The notes under the pieces: model-generated
What the model was told of the DNA's origin: nothing
Databases searched by the model: none
The model's input: only the letters and a program-made list of their open reading frames with translations
Translations under genes and position numbers: made by a program
Assembly: GCA_019623805.1 (NCBI GenBank)
Contig: CP053680.1
Location: 2,644,001-2,708,000, forward strand
Reading direction: 5' to 3'
Length of the DNA: 64,000 nt
Source: Gammaproteobacteria bacterium (ex Lamellibrachia satsuma)
GTDB lineage: Bacteria; Pseudomonadota; Gammaproteobacteria; Chromatiales; Chromatiaceae
Shown here: piece after piece, positions 8,191 to 19,592 of the stretch
Position numbering within the stretch: position 1 is the stretch's first letter
Layout: each line of letters starts with the position of its first letter

Positions 8191-9723
8191 CTAACTATCT
8201 GATCGCCTTGGTCTTCGATGCGCGCAGGGATAGGCGAACATCAGACTCATCAGCAGCAGTGTGAGGATCGGGAGATTGCCCAGGCTGGCATAGGGTGTGC
8301 TGCCGGACATGGGCTGTATCTCCCCCAGCAGGACATCTTTTTTCAGCAGAGGTGAAACCTTAACCAGGCCGCCATGAGGATCGATGATTGCAGACACGCC
8401 GGTGTTGGTCGAGCGCAGTAGATAACGTCCCGTCTCCAGCGCTCGCATGCGGGCAATCTGCAGATGCTGGTGAGGTGCCAGAGAGTCTCCGAACCAGGCA
8501 TCGTTGCTGGCGTTGATTAAATAGGCCGCCTCCGGCAACGCCTGGATCATCTCATTGCCGAAGGCGTCCTCGTAACAGATCGACATGCCGACCTGATGAT
8601 TGCCGATAGTCATCAAAGGCTTGGCTGAGGTACCGGCAGAAAAATCCGACATCGGAATGGTGAGGAAATTTACGAGGGGATTGAGTATCGACTTGAAGGG
8701 CAGAAACTCGGTGAAAGGAACCAGATGATGTTTGTAGTAGTAGTCGCGCAGACCACCGGCGCTGACCATGGTGTTGAAGTAGGTCTGTCTCGCCTCATCC
8801 ATTCGAACCACCCCAAATACCAGATGAGCGTCGTTGTTCTCCAGCGCGGACTCAAGCGGCTGGACAAATGGTTCGTCTACCTGGGAAAGGAAGGCAGGTA
8901 TGGCAGTTTCCGGCCAGATGATGAGATCGTTGTCTAGATGGATGCGGGTCTCGGTAGCGTAGAGCCGCAGGGTGTCCAGCAGTTGATCCGGTTGCCACTT
9001 CTTCTCCTGGGGAATATTGCCCTGGATCATAGCGACCCGCAGAGGATCGCCGTAGGGTTGAGTCCAGGATACTTGCTGCAGACCCCAGCCGACGCTCCAG
9101 AGTAGCAGGGCAGCGAGTGCCGCCCGGTATTTTCCAGCCGATAAAACAAGCGTCAGCAGCAGACCGGCGGAGAGTGCAGCAGCCCAGCTGCTGCCCAGCG
9201 CCCCCAGTAGTGGACTATAACCTGCAAGGGGTGAGTCGATCTGTGAGTGGCCGAGCTGTAACCAGGGAAAGCCGCTGAGAAACCAGCCCCGAAACCACTC
9301 TGAGGCTACCCAGATGGCGGGATAGATCGCCAGCAGGCGCAGGCTTGTGCTGTTTTCGAAACGGCTTGCGAGCCAACCGGCCAAGCCGTAGTAGAGGGCC
9401 ATTATCAGGACGAAGAGGGCGGTGATCAACAGAGGTGGAAACCAGCCGAGGTTGCCGAACTGGGCGATGCTGATGTGCAGCCACGAGACGCCGCTGCCCA
9501 TCAAGCCAATGCCGTAGATGAGTCCAAGCTGAAAACCGCTCCAGCGCCTGTTTTTCAGCCAGAGCAGGAAAAGTACCGCCGGTCCGACAATGGCCAGAGG
9601 CCAGATATCGAAAGGTGCAAAGGCAAGGGTGGTTACTGCACCCGAAAGCAGCGCCAGCAGAGCGCCCGGCCCGGTTTCGATCCACTGGAGGAGTCTGGAC
9701 CGGTAGGGTTCGGTTTGAATCAC
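8191..9723 (-). CDS. lnt: apolipoprotein N-acyltransferase
   Basis: This inner-membrane enzyme adds the third acyl chain to the N-terminal cysteine of apolipoproteins. The N-terminal half has about six TM segments. The nitrilase-like periplasmic domain shows the catalytic triad: Glu in WPETAIP, Lys in YYKHHLVPF and Cys in SICYEDAFG. I chose GTG at 9723 because it overlaps the ybeY stop in the sequence GTGA; this gives 510 residues, the usual size. An in-frame upstream start would add 14 residues inside ybeY. It lies downstream of phoH-like and ybeY in the conserved order. Confidence 0.95.
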   Translation of the reverse strand: MIQTEPYRSRLLQWIETGPGALLALLSGAVTTLAFAPFDIWPLAIVGPAVLFLLWLKNRRWSGFQLGLIYGIGLMGSGVSWLHISIAQFGNLGWFPPLLITALFVLIMALYYGLAGWLASRFENSTSLRLLAIYPAIWVASEWFRGWFLSGFPWLQLGHSQIDSPLAGYSPLLGALGSSWAAALSAGLLLTLVLSAGKYRAALAALLLWSVGWGLQQVSWTQPYGDPLRVAMIQGNIPQEKKWQPDQLLDTLRLYATETRIHLDNDLIIWPETAIPAFLSQVDEPFVQPLESALENNDAHLVFGVVRMDEARQTYFNTMVSAGGLRDYYYKHHLVPFTEFLPFKSILNPLVNFLTIPMSDFSAGTSAKPLMTIGNHQVGMSICYEDAFGNEMIQALPEAAYLINASNDAWFGDSLAPHQHLQIARMRALETGRYLLRSTNTGVSAIIDPHGGLVKVSPLLKKDVLLGEIQPMSGSTPYASLGNLPILTLLLMSLMFAYPCAHRRPRRSDS

Positions 9724-10181
9724 AGAGATGATTCCTCGTAGGGATCTCTGAATCCCAAACCGCACAGGATCTGCCGCTCCCGGGTCTCCATGACCTCAGC
9801 ATCATTTTCGTCAAGATGGTCGAATCCCTGCAGATGCAGCATCCCGTGTACCGTCATGTGTGCCCAGTGGGACAGGGCCGATTTGTTCTGCGCTTCAGCC
9901 TCCCGTATCACCACGGGTGCGCAGATCACCAGATCCCCCAGCAGGTTACTGGGAACTTGCGGGGGAGCTTCGAAAGGGAAGGAGAGTACATTGGTGGGAC
10001 GATCCTTGCCGCGATAATCACGGTTCAGCATCTGGCTTTCTGTTTCATCGACGAGGCGAATCACCACCTCTGCTGCTTTCGTCCTCTTTACCAACGCCGC
10101 CTGAGCCCATTGGATGAATGCCTCCTTCGACGGCAGATCGAGAGTCTCGGTGGCGTGTTGGATTTCAATTTCCAAGTGCAT
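9720..10181 (-). CDS. ybeY: endoribonuclease YbeY, rRNA maturation
   Basis: A zinc-dependent RNase involved in 16S rRNA 3' end processing and ribosome quality control. The metal motif HGMLHLQGFDH is complete near the C terminus, and YRGKDRPTNVLSFPF is the conserved core. The ATG at 10181 matches the start of family members (MHLEIEIQ aligned by eye to the E. coli N terminus). A TTG at 10220, which overlaps the phoH stop, is the alternative and would add 13 residues. Its stop overlaps the lnt start by 4 bases. Confidence 0.93.
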   Translation of the reverse strand: MHLEIEIQHATETLDLPSKEAFIQWAQAALVKRTKAAEVVIRLVDETESQMLNRDYRGKDRPTNVLSFPFEAPPQVPSNLLGDLVICAPVVIREAEAQNKSALSHWAHMTVHGMLHLQGFDHLDENDAEVMETRERQILCGLGFRDPYEESSL

Positions 10182-10216
10182 GGGAGGAGGGAGAGTCGTC
10201 TGAAAAAGTCCCTTGG

Positions 10217-11266
10217 TCAACTGTCGGATTTTCCGCTTTCACCTGTTTGGTCAAAGTCGTCATAGGCGCGAACGATCCGTTGTACCAGGTGATGACGCAC
10301 CACATCGCGGGCATTGAAAAAGGTGAAGCTGATGCCGTCCACCTGGTCCAGAACCTCAACGGCCTGACGCAGGCCCGAGCGCTGGCCGCGTGGCAGGTCG
10401 ATCTGGGTGACATCGCCGGTGATAACGGCAGTGGAACCGAAGCCGATACGGGTGAGAAACATCTTCATCTGTTCCGGCGTGGTGTTCTGGGCTTCGTCCA
10501 GAATAATGAAGGCGTCGTTGAGGGTGCGCCCTCGCATATAGGCAAGTGGCGCCACTTCGATGACGTTGCGCTCAATCAGCTTGCTGACCTTCTCGAAGCC
10601 GAGCATCTCGTAGAGTGCATCGTAGAGTGGCCGCAGATAGGGATCTATCTTCTGTGCCAGATCGCCGGGCAGGAAGCCGAGCCGCTCGCCAGCCTCCACA
10701 GCAGGACGTACCAGGAGGATACGCCGCACCTGGTCCCGCTCCATGGCCTCCACTGCGCAGGCGACCGCCAGGTAGGTTTTGCCGGTGCCGGCAGGGCCCA
10801 CGCCGAAGTTGATGTCGTGAGTCAGGATCTTGTGCAGATACTCCTGCTGATTGGGGCCCCGGGGGCGTATCAGCCCCCGCCGGGTCTTGATGACCGTCTC
10901 CGGTACATCAGCCGGTTTGTCTGTCTGAACCTGTGCGTCGATGCCGGACTCCTGCAGGAAAAGATGTACACGTTTTGGGTCGAGAATCTCATCTTGCGCA
11001 ACGCCATAGAGATTCTGCAAAACCTGCTTGCCGCCACGCACGGCATCTGCTTCACCAATCAGACGAAAATGGTAACCCCGGTTGCTGATCTCTATGCCCA
11101 GGCGGCGTTCGATCTGACGCAGATGTTCATCGAGCTGGCCGCAGACATTGGCAAGCCGTTCGTTATCTTCAGGTTCGAGGGAGAAATCGAGAGAATCGGG
11201 ATGGTCAGACAAAGGAGATACCGGGTTGGAGAGGATTTTAGTCAAGAGCGGATAGTCTAACTGCAA
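10217..11266 (-). CDS. ybeZ: PhoH-like ATPase (YbeZ type)
   Basis: A cytoplasmic P-loop ATPase with Walker A GPAGTGKT and Walker B FIILDEAQ, preceded by the N-terminal KH-like PhoH region (FSLEPEDNERLANVCG). It is normally co-encoded with YbeY and linked to RNA metabolism, and it overlaps ybeY's possible TTG start here. No ATG is available near the expected N terminus. The ORF opens with TTG at 11266, and another TTG about 18 codons in (before SDHPDSLDF) fits E. coli YbeZ length better, so the start is uncertain. Confidence 0.92.
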   Translation of the reverse strand: MQLDYPLLTKILSNPVSPLSDHPDSLDFSLEPEDNERLANVCGQLDEHLRQIERRLGIEISNRGYHFRLIGEADAVRGGKQVLQNLYGVAQDEILDPKRVHLFLQESGIDAQVQTDKPADVPETVIKTRRGLIRPRGPNQQEYLHKILTHDINFGVGPAGTGKTYLAVACAVEAMERDQVRRILLVRPAVEAGERLGFLPGDLAQKIDPYLRPLYDALYEMLGFEKVSKLIERNVIEVAPLAYMRGRTLNDAFIILDEAQNTTPEQMKMFLTRIGFGSTAVITGDVTQIDLPRGQRSGLRQAVEVLDQVDGISFTFFNARDVVRHHLVQRIVRAYDDFDQTGESGKSDS

Positions 11267-11292
11267 TTGCCACAGCCAGCCAGATACTGTTG

Positions 11293-11322
11293 CCGGATCC
11301 GCTACGCTTGGTCCGGCCTACG
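11293..11322. repeat. dispersed GATCCGCTACGCTTG repeat
   Basis: CCGGATCCGCTACGCTTGGT followed by CCGGCCTACG is a copy of the short imperfect palindrome also found at 58.9 and 62.1 kb. It sits between the phoH-like gene and the next minus-strand gene. Confidence 0.6.
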
Positions 11323-11332
11323 TACTATGAAC

Positions 11333-11896
11333 TCAACGTAGTACGTTTTTTTGGGCAATGGTTTCACCAGCGCCGCTGATTGCATCACCGTATCCCCAGG
11401 TTCCGACGATCCGATTATCCTCGGCTACCGTGATGCCCCTGCCGGCGTATTCTCCCGCCTGCCAGCTGTAGGTCAGGATATTGCCGTTCACAGTGCCTTG
11501 CAATTTACCGTTCTCCGCTCCACCGGAATAACTCCCGGTCACACGATTGCCCGTTTGTTGCAGGGTGAACTGAATGCTGATGCTTTCAGAGCCTTCAGTC
11601 ATGATACCTGTGTAGCTGCCGTGAAACAGTTTAGGCACTGGAGGCGGGGTTGGTTTTCTTTGCGTTTTGGCAAGATAGGTGACTGGATCTTTTCTTGTAG
11701 GTTGCGCTACCGGCTGTGGGTCAGCCTTCGGTTGGCTGACTTGCGGTTTGATCGGTTCTACCACCACCGTTTTGGATTGCTGCGCAGGCGGGAAGATCTT
11801 GTCCCAGTTGGCGATAACCCCACCTCCCAGTATACCGGCAAGGCCGATCAGTGCGACGATGATCTGTGTGTTGCCGCCCTTGTTCTCTCCGCTCAT
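11333..11896 (-). CDS. membrane-anchored protein with proline-rich linker, unknown function
   Basis: This 187-residue protein has a short cytoplasmic N terminus, one TM helix at about 12-30 (IIVALIGLAGILGGGVIA), and a proline/lysine/glutamine-rich linker at about 35-90. A compact beta-rich C-terminal domain follows (HGSYTGIMTEGSESISIQF ... GKLQGTVNGNILTYSW). The domain has the repeat-like GxYxG/GxVxG strands of small beta-barrel or lipid-binding folds, but I cannot assign it. It is probably exposed to the periplasm. It lies upstream of the phoH-like gene. Confidence 0.65.
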   Translation of the reverse strand: MSGENKGGNTQIIVALIGLAGILGGGVIANWDKIFPPAQQSKTVVVEPIKPQVSQPKADPQPVAQPTRKDPVTYLAKTQRKPTPPPVPKLFHGSYTGIMTEGSESISIQFTLQQTGNRVTGSYSGGAENGKLQGTVNGNILTYSWQAGEYAGRGITVAEDNRIVGTWGYGDAISGAGETIAQKNVLR

Positions 11897-11934
11897 CTGT
11901 TGCTCCGGAATCGTTTCCTTCTCGGGAATTAAGT

Positions 11935-13290
11935 TTATCCCAAATTTGCGCTTTGTTCCGCCAGAGTCTGTTCGATTTCACCACGCAGCGAATTGGGTAG
12001 TGCCTCTGTAATGCGCAGATCGACGAATTCACCAATCAGTTCAGCCGGCCCGCTGAAGTTAACCACCCGGTTGTTTTCGGTGCGGCCGGCCAGTTGCTTC
12101 GGGTCTTTGCGGGAGGGGCGTTCCACCAGAACCCGCTGCAGGGTCCCCACCATCTGGCGGCTGATGCGCTGGGCCTGGGTATTGATCAACTGCTGCAGCC
12201 GTTCCAGACGCTGCTGTTTGACCGCCAACGGAACATCGTCGGGCAGATCCGCTGCCGGCGTGCCGGGGCGGCGACTGTAGATGAAGCTGTAGGAGTTGTC
12301 GAAGCCGATCTCCTCGATCAGTTTCAGGGTCTCTTCGAAGTCGGCCTCTGTCTCACCGGGAAAGCCGACGATGAAATCGGATGAGATGGTGATGTTGGGG
12401 CGGACCTCCCGCAAGCGGCGAATCCTGGTCTTGTATTCGACGGCCATATGGCCGCGTTTCATCATCGCCAGCACCCGGTCGGAGCCGGACTGTACCGGCA
12501 GGTGCAGGAAACTGACCAGCTCCGGCACCTCGCCGTAGACATCGATCAGGCGATCAGAGAAGGCAAGAGGATGGGAGGTGGTGAAGCGGATGCGGTCGAT
12601 GCCGTCGATGGCCGCAACATATTCGATCAGTAGCGCCAGATCGGCGTTTTCGTCGTCGTGCATGGCGCCCAGATAGGCGTTGACGTTCTGTCCCAGCAGA
12701 TTGACCTCGCGCACCCCCTGGGCGGCAAGCCCGGCCACCTCGGCGATCACATCGTCGAAGGGACGGCTGATCTCCTCACCGCGGGTGAAGGGGACGACAC
12801 AGTAGGTGCAGTATTTCGAGCAGCCCTCCATGATGGAGACGAACGCGGTCGGACCCTCTGCCCGTGGCTCCGGCAGACGGTCGAACTTTTCGATTTCGGG
12901 GAAGGAGACATCCACCACCGGATGGTGCTCGGTACGTGCCTCCCTGATCATTTGTGGCAGGCGGTGCAGTGTCTGAGGGCCGAAAATCAGATCCACATAG
13001 GGCGCCCGCTCGCGGATCGCCTCGCCCTCCTGACTGGCGACGCAGCCGCCGACACCGATGATCAGGTTCGGGTTCTTCTCTTTCCAGGGGCGCCAGCGGC
13101 CAAGTTGCGAGAAGACCTTCTCCTGCGCCTTTTCCCGTATCGAACAGGTATTAAGCAGCAGTACGTCCGCCTCTTCCGGCTTATTGGTGATCTGCAGACC
13201 TTCCGCCTCGCGTAAACCATCCGCCATACGGGCGGAGTCGTATTCGTTCATCTGGCAGCCGAAGGTCTTGATGTAGAGTTTGCCGGTCAT
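11935..13290 (-). CDS. miaB: tRNA-2-methylthio-N6-dimethylallyladenosine synthase
   Basis: A radical-SAM methylthiotransferase that adds the 2-methylthio group to i6A37 of tRNAs reading UNN codons. The N-terminal UPF0004 domain supplies three cluster cysteines ([24 protein letters not shown]). The radical-SAM motif is CSKYCTYC at about residues 155-162, and a C-terminal TRAM domain carries RVLVERPS. At 451 residues it is full length. It starts at ATG 13290 and stands in the minus-strand block with gmk upstream. Confidence 0.96.
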   Translation of the reverse strand: MTGKLYIKTFGCQMNEYDSARMADGLREAEGLQITNKPEEADVLLLNTCSIREKAQEKVFSQLGRWRPWKEKNPNLIIGVGGCVASQEGEAIRERAPYVDLIFGPQTLHRLPQMIREARTEHHPVVDVSFPEIEKFDRLPEPRAEGPTAFVSIMEGCSKYCTYCVVPFTRGEEISRPFDDVIAEVAGLAAQGVREVNLLGQNVNAYLGAMHDDENADLALLIEYVAAIDGIDRIRFTTSHPLAFSDRLIDVYGEVPELVSFLHLPVQSGSDRVLAMMKRGHMAVEYKTRIRRLREVRPNITISSDFIVGFPGETEADFEETLKLIEEIGFDNSYSFIYSRRPGTPAADLPDDVPLAVKQQRLERLQQLINTQAQRISRQMVGTLQRVLVERPSRKDPKQLAGRTENNRVVNFSGPAELIGEFVDLRITEALPNSLRGEIEQTLAEQSANLG

Positions 13291-13370
13291 GGATGGCCTG
13301 GGTTTCTGGAAAAAACGCTATTTTAGCCCCATCTCCGTAACTGGCCAACTTGTGTAGGATGTGGGAGTCC

Positions 13371-14844
<1,474 letters not shown>

Positions 14845-14926
14845 GGTGTTGACTACCCGGTTGGCGCTGAATGCAGAGTGGCCTACTTTAACCTGAATCC
14901 GTGCAGTGGCCTAAAGCGCAGACTGC

Positions 14927-16534
14927 TTAAATCTGGAACTGGTCACAGGGGACGGGCTTGCCGTAGAAATATCCCTGAACGTCATTACAACCGACGCCGG
15001 TGAGAAAGTTGGCCTGGGCCTCCGTCTCCACTCCTTCGGCAACGATTGAGAGTCCCAGTGTGTGGCCCATAGCAATGATGGCGCGGATGATGGCCATGTC
15101 GTTGGGGTCTCCAGGGATGTCGCGAACGAAGGAGCGGTCGATCTTGAGGCGGTCGATGTGGAAGCGTTTCAGGTAGGCCAGGGATGAATAACCGGTACCA
15201 AAGTCATCGATAGCCAGGGAGATGCCCAATGATTTGAAGGCATCGGCGACCAGGCTGACCTTCTCGTGCTGGCCGATCAGGGCGCTTTCCGTGATCTCAA
15301 GTTCCAACCGGTCGGGAGAAAGTCCGCTCTCCTCCAGTGCCTGTCTGACGACCGAATAGGTCTCCTCCTGCATTATCTGAAGTGCGGATAGGTTGACCGA
15401 AATGCGACCTTTCAAGCGTCCTTCGTCGAACCATTTTTTGGCTTGGTGGCAGGCTGATTTAATGACCCATGCGCCGATGGGAATGATCATTCCGGTCTCT
15501 TCCGCCAGCCAGATGAAATCGGCTGGAGAGACCAGGCCGCGCTCAGAATGATTCCAGCGAATCAGCGCCTCAGCCCCTGATATCCGGCCGCTGTTCAGGT
15601 CAAACTGGGGCTGATAGAAAAGTTCAAATTCATCGCGTTTCAGGGCCAGGCGCAGTTGATTTTCCAGTGAGAAGCGTGAGTTGGCCGAAGCAGTCAGCTC
15701 CCTGGTGTAAAAATGGAATGTGTTTTTACCTTCCGCCTTAGCCCGGTACATGGCGGTGTCGGCATTTTTCAGCAGGGTAACAGGGTCGTCGGCATCTCCA
15801 GGGTAGAGGCTGATGCCGATGCTGGCGGTCAGATAGATACTGTCCTGCGTCAGCTCAAAAGGCGGTAGAAGATTCTGCTGGATCTTATGTGCAACATGAG
15901 CGGTCAATTCATTATGTTCGATGCTCTCCAGGATGACGGCAAATTCATCACCTCCCAGACGGGCCAGAGTATCCTCAGTACGCAGACTAAGCAGGATACG
16001 TTGTCCGACCTGCCTGAGCAGTTCGTCTCCAACCGGGTGGCCTGCGGTGTCGTTGATGTTCTTGAAACGGTCCAGATCGATGAGCAGCAGGCCGACTTTA
16101 CTGCTTTCCCTGTCAGCGCGGGCCAGGGCATGCTTCAATCGGTCATTGAAGAGAAAACGGTTGGGCAGGCTGGTCAGTGAGTCGTAGTGGGCCAGTTTTT
16201 CAAACGCCTCGGTGCGTTCCTCGACCTTCAACTCGAGCAGATCCCGGTCGACTTCGAGTGCCTTGTTCTGCTCTCCCAGCTTTTGCAGCTCCCGTTCGAT
16301 GATCTGTCTCTGCTTCTCCGCCTTCTTGGTGCGTTCCGCCAGGTCGGTTGACAGATCAGCCAGCTCCTGGCGGCTGTTGTTCATGTCATGGATGGTCTCA
16401 ATCAGCAGCTGGGATTTGACTTGGGAGAGATAGGCGAGACAGCGCATGCGCAGGGTCTTCTCCACCAGGTTTTTGTTGATATCCTGGACGTCGGCGACAT
16501 GCTGTGAACCGACCTGAACAATGTTCTCTGTCAT
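14927..16534 (-). CDS. diguanylate cyclase/phosphodiesterase (coiled coil, GGDEF, EAL)
   Basis: A 535-residue cytoplasmic c-di-GMP enzyme. Residues 1-115 form a long coiled-coil-like helix (QELADLSTDLAERTKKAEKQ and on). The GGDEF domain follows with an intact LARLGGDEF and an inhibitory-site RTED five residues before it. The EAL domain is complete, with EALIRW, NLSALQ, EITESALI, IDDFGTGYSS and LKIDRSF. Both halves therefore look catalytically competent. Its start overlaps the stop of the diiron protein gene by 4 bases, so that protein is the likely input sensor. There is no TM segment. Confidence 0.93.
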   Translation of the reverse strand: MTENIVQVGSQHVADVQDINKNLVEKTLRMRCLAYLSQVKSQLLIETIHDMNNSRQELADLSTDLAERTKKAEKQRQIIERELQKLGEQNKALEVDRDLLELKVEERTEAFEKLAHYDSLTSLPNRFLFNDRLKHALARADRESSKVGLLLIDLDRFKNINDTAGHPVGDELLRQVGQRILLSLRTEDTLARLGGDEFAVILESIEHNELTAHVAHKIQQNLLPPFELTQDSIYLTASIGISLYPGDADDPVTLLKNADTAMYRAKAEGKNTFHFYTRELTASANSRFSLENQLRLALKRDEFELFYQPQFDLNSGRISGAEALIRWNHSERGLVSPADFIWLAEETGMIIPIGAWVIKSACHQAKKWFDEGRLKGRISVNLSALQIMQEETYSVVRQALEESGLSPDRLELEITESALIGQHEKVSLVADAFKSLGISLAIDDFGTGYSSLAYLKRFHIDRLKIDRSFVRDIPGDPNDMAIIRAIIAMGHTLGLSIVAEGVETEAQANFLTGVGCNDVQGYFYGKPVPCDQFQI

Positions 16535-17277
16535 TGGTCGGGTCCGGTATCAATCAGATCGATGCCACAGGGAAGGGCCTTGAGATGATCGATAGCCCGT
16601 TGGATGTCACGGCCTTCGAGGATGGAGCCGTGTTGCGGCAGGATTCGGTCCAGATCCATCTTTTCAAATCTCTCCATGCAGTGTTTGAGAATCTGATTGC
16701 TCGGCATATAGTTCTGGTGGAATGGAACCATTGGCGAAAGAAAGTCACCTTCGGCAAACAGCGACCAATCCTGGGAGATGGCGGCAAAGATATCGCTGGT
16801 AAAAAGGCTGCGGGTTTTGGTGTCGTAGGTGACGATGGCGCCGGGTGAGTGGAGGTAGGGGGTGAAGAGAAACTCCAGTCGGCGTCCGCTTTTCAGGGTC
16901 AGCGCGTAGTCATGCTCATCCACCGGGTAGAGCTCAGAACGCAGGCCCAGGTGACGTATCAGGCGAAGGCTGTTGCTATGGCCGACGATCTTCAGATCGT
17001 TACGGTTAATGACATCTTCCACCACAGCCAGGTTCCCGCAGACATCCGGATCCTGATGTTGGGCGATGATGTAGGTGATATCCTCCGGATTGACCAGCTC
17101 CATTACCTTGCGCATCACCACCGGAAAGTGGGGGATGGAGCCGGGGTCGATGAAGACAATGTCCTCTTCATCGATGATCAGATAGGGATTGCAGTGCAAC
17201 TGGGCCGCCTCATCGTAGAAACCAACCCAATAGATTTCGCGGGTCGCAGCGACGGGACTGTTATAGTCGATTTTCAT
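16531..17277 (-). CDS. metallo-beta-lactamase-fold diiron protein (ODP-like oxygen/redox sensor)
   Basis: A 248-residue MBL-fold protein related to the diiron domain of flavodiiron proteins but lacking a flavodoxin part. Ligand motifs visible are AQHQDPDVCG (HxDxD, with the usual next His replaced by Val), YLHSPGA, FTSDIF and LPQHGS. Such oxygen-binding diiron (ODP-like) proteins can sense O2 or NO rather than hydrolyse a substrate. It overlaps by 4 bases the GGDEF-EAL gene, which suggests it controls c-di-GMP turnover. An N-terminal phrase EIYWVGFYDE fits the family. It is first in the pair. Confidence 0.82.
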   Translation of the reverse strand: MKIDYNSPVAATREIYWVGFYDEAAQLHCNPYLIIDEEDIVFIDPGSIPHFPVVMRKVMELVNPEDITYIIAQHQDPDVCGNLAVVEDVINRNDLKIVGHSNSLRLIRHLGLRSELYPVDEHDYALTLKSGRRLEFLFTPYLHSPGAIVTYDTKTRSLFTSDIFAAISQDWSLFAEGDFLSPMVPFHQNYMPSNQILKHCMERFEKMDLDRILPQHGSILEGRDIQRAIDHLKALPCGIDLIDTGPDQ

Positions 17278-17553
17278 GCGTTATCCATTCAGCGGAAATT
17301 GGCAGACAGTATAATGATTAACCGCTATTTTTGTAATGAAATAAGAGTGGGATTTTCCTTCGCTCAGGTGACCTCCACGGAGAATAGTGCCACGGGAACG
17401 CCTGCCAACGCATCCGCCTCCTCACCTTCGGCGGATTGAAAGGGCTGACCTTGGTAATGGATTTATCTTATCCAGTAGTTTTACCGCAGATTATCTCCTG
17501 GACACCCAGAATACAGAGACCGTCCAGCACGCCACTCGACTCACGCAGATATT

Positions 17554-18450
17554 TCAGACCTCTTCATCTTCAGCGAAGTCCATGCTTGCATAGGGATCTG
17601 TTTCCAGTTTGTTAGCTATCTCTCCGGCAATGAGATAAAGACCGATAATATCATTATCCTGATCTGTGCCTGTATGACTGAAAACCTCTGCTATGTCCCG
17701 CAAAATATCTGCGGAATGCTGCAGGAGTCCCATATCCATATCATCACGGAAATCATTCGCTGTTTCCCATCTACTATAAACTTCCGTGGACATTGCTTGT
17801 AATTTCGTTAACTGCTGTTGCTGTTCTTCACTTGAAGCATCCATGCCTGCGCCTGCTGCAGCATTCCTGAATATTCCAATTGCCAGATCCAGCCAGGTTG
17901 ATCGGGATAATTTTTCCACAGCACTACTGAGATTGAGAACCTTAGACTGAAGGGCTTCCCGCACGAGTTCATATCTCTCGTGGCCCTCCTTGCTCTCAAT
18001 CAACGACAATCCCTGCGTATACCAGTCCAGCCCTTTTCCATTTCACCAAGATGCACCTCGTTCGTTCCTGATTTCTCATACAAGCGGCAAAGATCGAGCA
18101 CATTGTCATGCGACCGCTCACGCAGGTGCAGGTGAATGGCCAGGGTCTTGCCATACCATTTCCCGGCATCATGATGCTCATCATTTTGACTGCAAATATC
18201 TCCAATATTCTCATACGAAATGGCAGCCAACTGCAGGTGTGATGTGTTTGCAGCGTCCCCTATAAATTCCTCACTTGTCTGCACCGCCTTGATATACCAG
18301 TTCCTGGCCTCTTCCTGGTTCTGCACGTCACTGGCAATATCGCCAGATACCAGCTGAATATAGAAAAGGTCATAATATGATTGGATGATGGTAGACTGGC
18401 TCCCAACTTGTATACATACATCCAGGGCCTTTTTATACCAATCTCCCGCC
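17554..18450 (-). pseudogene. C-terminal remnant of the STAND/TPR gene, cut off by IS630
   Basis: Two minus-strand reading frames continue the TPR protein beyond the insertion. The first reads AGDWYKKALDV at the insertion junction and runs to about 18030. There the frame shifts, near GAAAAGGGCTGGACTGG, into the second frame (LDWYTQGLSLIESKEGHERY), which ends at 17554 with an acidic tail MDFAEDEEV. The joined text keeps the TPR rhythm (WYxKAL), so I read this as one gene with a frameshift. No start suits either part. Promoter-less decay is likely. Confidence 0.8.
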
Positions 18451-18452
18451 TA

Positions 18453-19592
18453 GTGGGACATGCGGTTAATTCTGTAATGATTTCTTTGCACGCCCAACAG
18501 CCGCCAGAATGTGGCTGGCAGGTTTAGTCCATTTAAAGGGTTTTGCGCTCTCCCTGTTATGAACCTTGATGAACCGCTCCAACTCAGTCTTTAGTTCTGG
18601 AACGCTGGTGAACACCCCTCGGTATAACGCACGTCGCTCAAGTTGCGAGAACCAGCCTTCCACGGCATTGAGCCATGATGAACTGGTTGGCGTAAAATGA
18701 AGGTGGATGCGCGGTCGGGAGGCCACCCATTCTCGAACAGCCTCTGTCTTGTGAGCACTCAGATTATCCATAATGATGTGCAATTCTCGGTCTGCACGCG
18801 TGCGTCTATCAAGTAGTTTCAGAAAAGATAGAAATTTTTTGCTGTTCGTTCGATCCGAAACTTTGCCAATCACTTTTCCAGTCAGTGTGTTAAATGCAGC
18901 ATAAAGACTGGTGGTGCCGTGTCTTTTGTAATCATGAGTGCGACTGCCGATCCGGCTCGGATTCAATGGTAGTCCAGGTTGGGTACGATCCAATGCCTGA
19001 ATCTGCGTCTTCTCATCCACGCTGAGAATAACTGCATTCTCAGGAGGATTCATATACAGACCGACAATATCAATGACTTTATCAGCGAACTCAGGATCAT
19101 TACTGATCTTAAACGTTTTCAGCCGGTGTGGACGCAGATCTGCAGCCTTCCAGATCTGACGAACCTGCCAAGGTGTCACTTCTGCGTATCGAGACATTAA
19201 CTCGATGCTCCAATGTGTAGATTCCTGTGGAATTCTTTTTGTGGTCAGAAATAGAACTTTGTCGACAGTCGCCTTGTCTATGACCGTAGGACGTCCGCAA
19301 CGGACTCTTTCAAGTAGTCCATCAACGCCTTCGGCCTCAAATCGATTTCGCCAGCGGTGCACTGTCTTCGCTGATGTCCTTTGGGCAGTTGCAACTTCCA
19401 TCGGTGTCATCCCTTCACTGAGTTGTAAAATAATCTTGGCTCTCATGATCTGGCCATGAGGAAGGGTTGTTGATCGGCACCACTCTTTTAAAATCCCAGC
19501 GGCTTTATCAGTAATCTGAAATGTCTTAGGTAAACGCATTCCATATTTTACACCGTTAACGTTTTAGTTACATTATTTTACGCATGGCCCAC
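18453..19592 (-). mobile_element. IS630-family insertion sequence, 1140 bp, complete
   Basis: The ends match as inverted repeats GTGGGaCATGCG (left, 18453) and, on the other strand, GTGGGcCATGCG (right, ending 19592). The element is flanked by TA at 18451-18452 and 19593-19594, the TA duplication expected of IS630/Tc1-mariner elements. It carries a single intact transposase gene and splits the STAND/TPR gene. Confidence 0.93.
18466..19539 (-). CDS. IS630-family transposase
   Basis: An intact 357-residue DDE transposase. An N-terminal helix-turn-helix pair occupies about 20-110 (TPMEVATAQRTSAKTVHRWR). The catalytic triad lies in ILSVDEKTQIQAL, IIMDNLSAHKT and SSSWLNAVEGWFSQLE. It fills nearly the entire element, starting 53 bases from the right end. 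There is no frameshift, so the element may still be mobile. Confidence 0.95.
   Translation of the reverse strand: MRLPKTFQITDKAAGILKEWCRSTTLPHGQIMRAKIILQLSEGMTPMEVATAQRTSAKTVHRWRNRFEAEGVDGLLERVRCGRPTVIDKATVDKVLFLTTKRIPQESTHWSIELMSRYAEVTPWQVRQIWKAADLRPHRLKTFKISNDPEFADKVIDIVGLYMNPPENAVILSVDEKTQIQALDRTQPGLPLNPSRIGSRTHDYKRHGTTSLYAAFNTLTGKVIGKVSDRTNSKKFLSFLKLLDRRTRADRELHIIMDNLSAHKTEAVREWVASRPRIHLHFTPTSSSWLNAVEGWFSQLERRALYRGVFTSVPELKTELERFIKVHNRESAKPFKWTKPASHILAAVGRAKKSLQN

Noticed and set aside
10118..11260. Long plus-strand ORF (380 codons) opposite the phoH-like gene
   Set aside because: It is the antisense shadow of a well-conserved ATPase gene and has no domain of its own.
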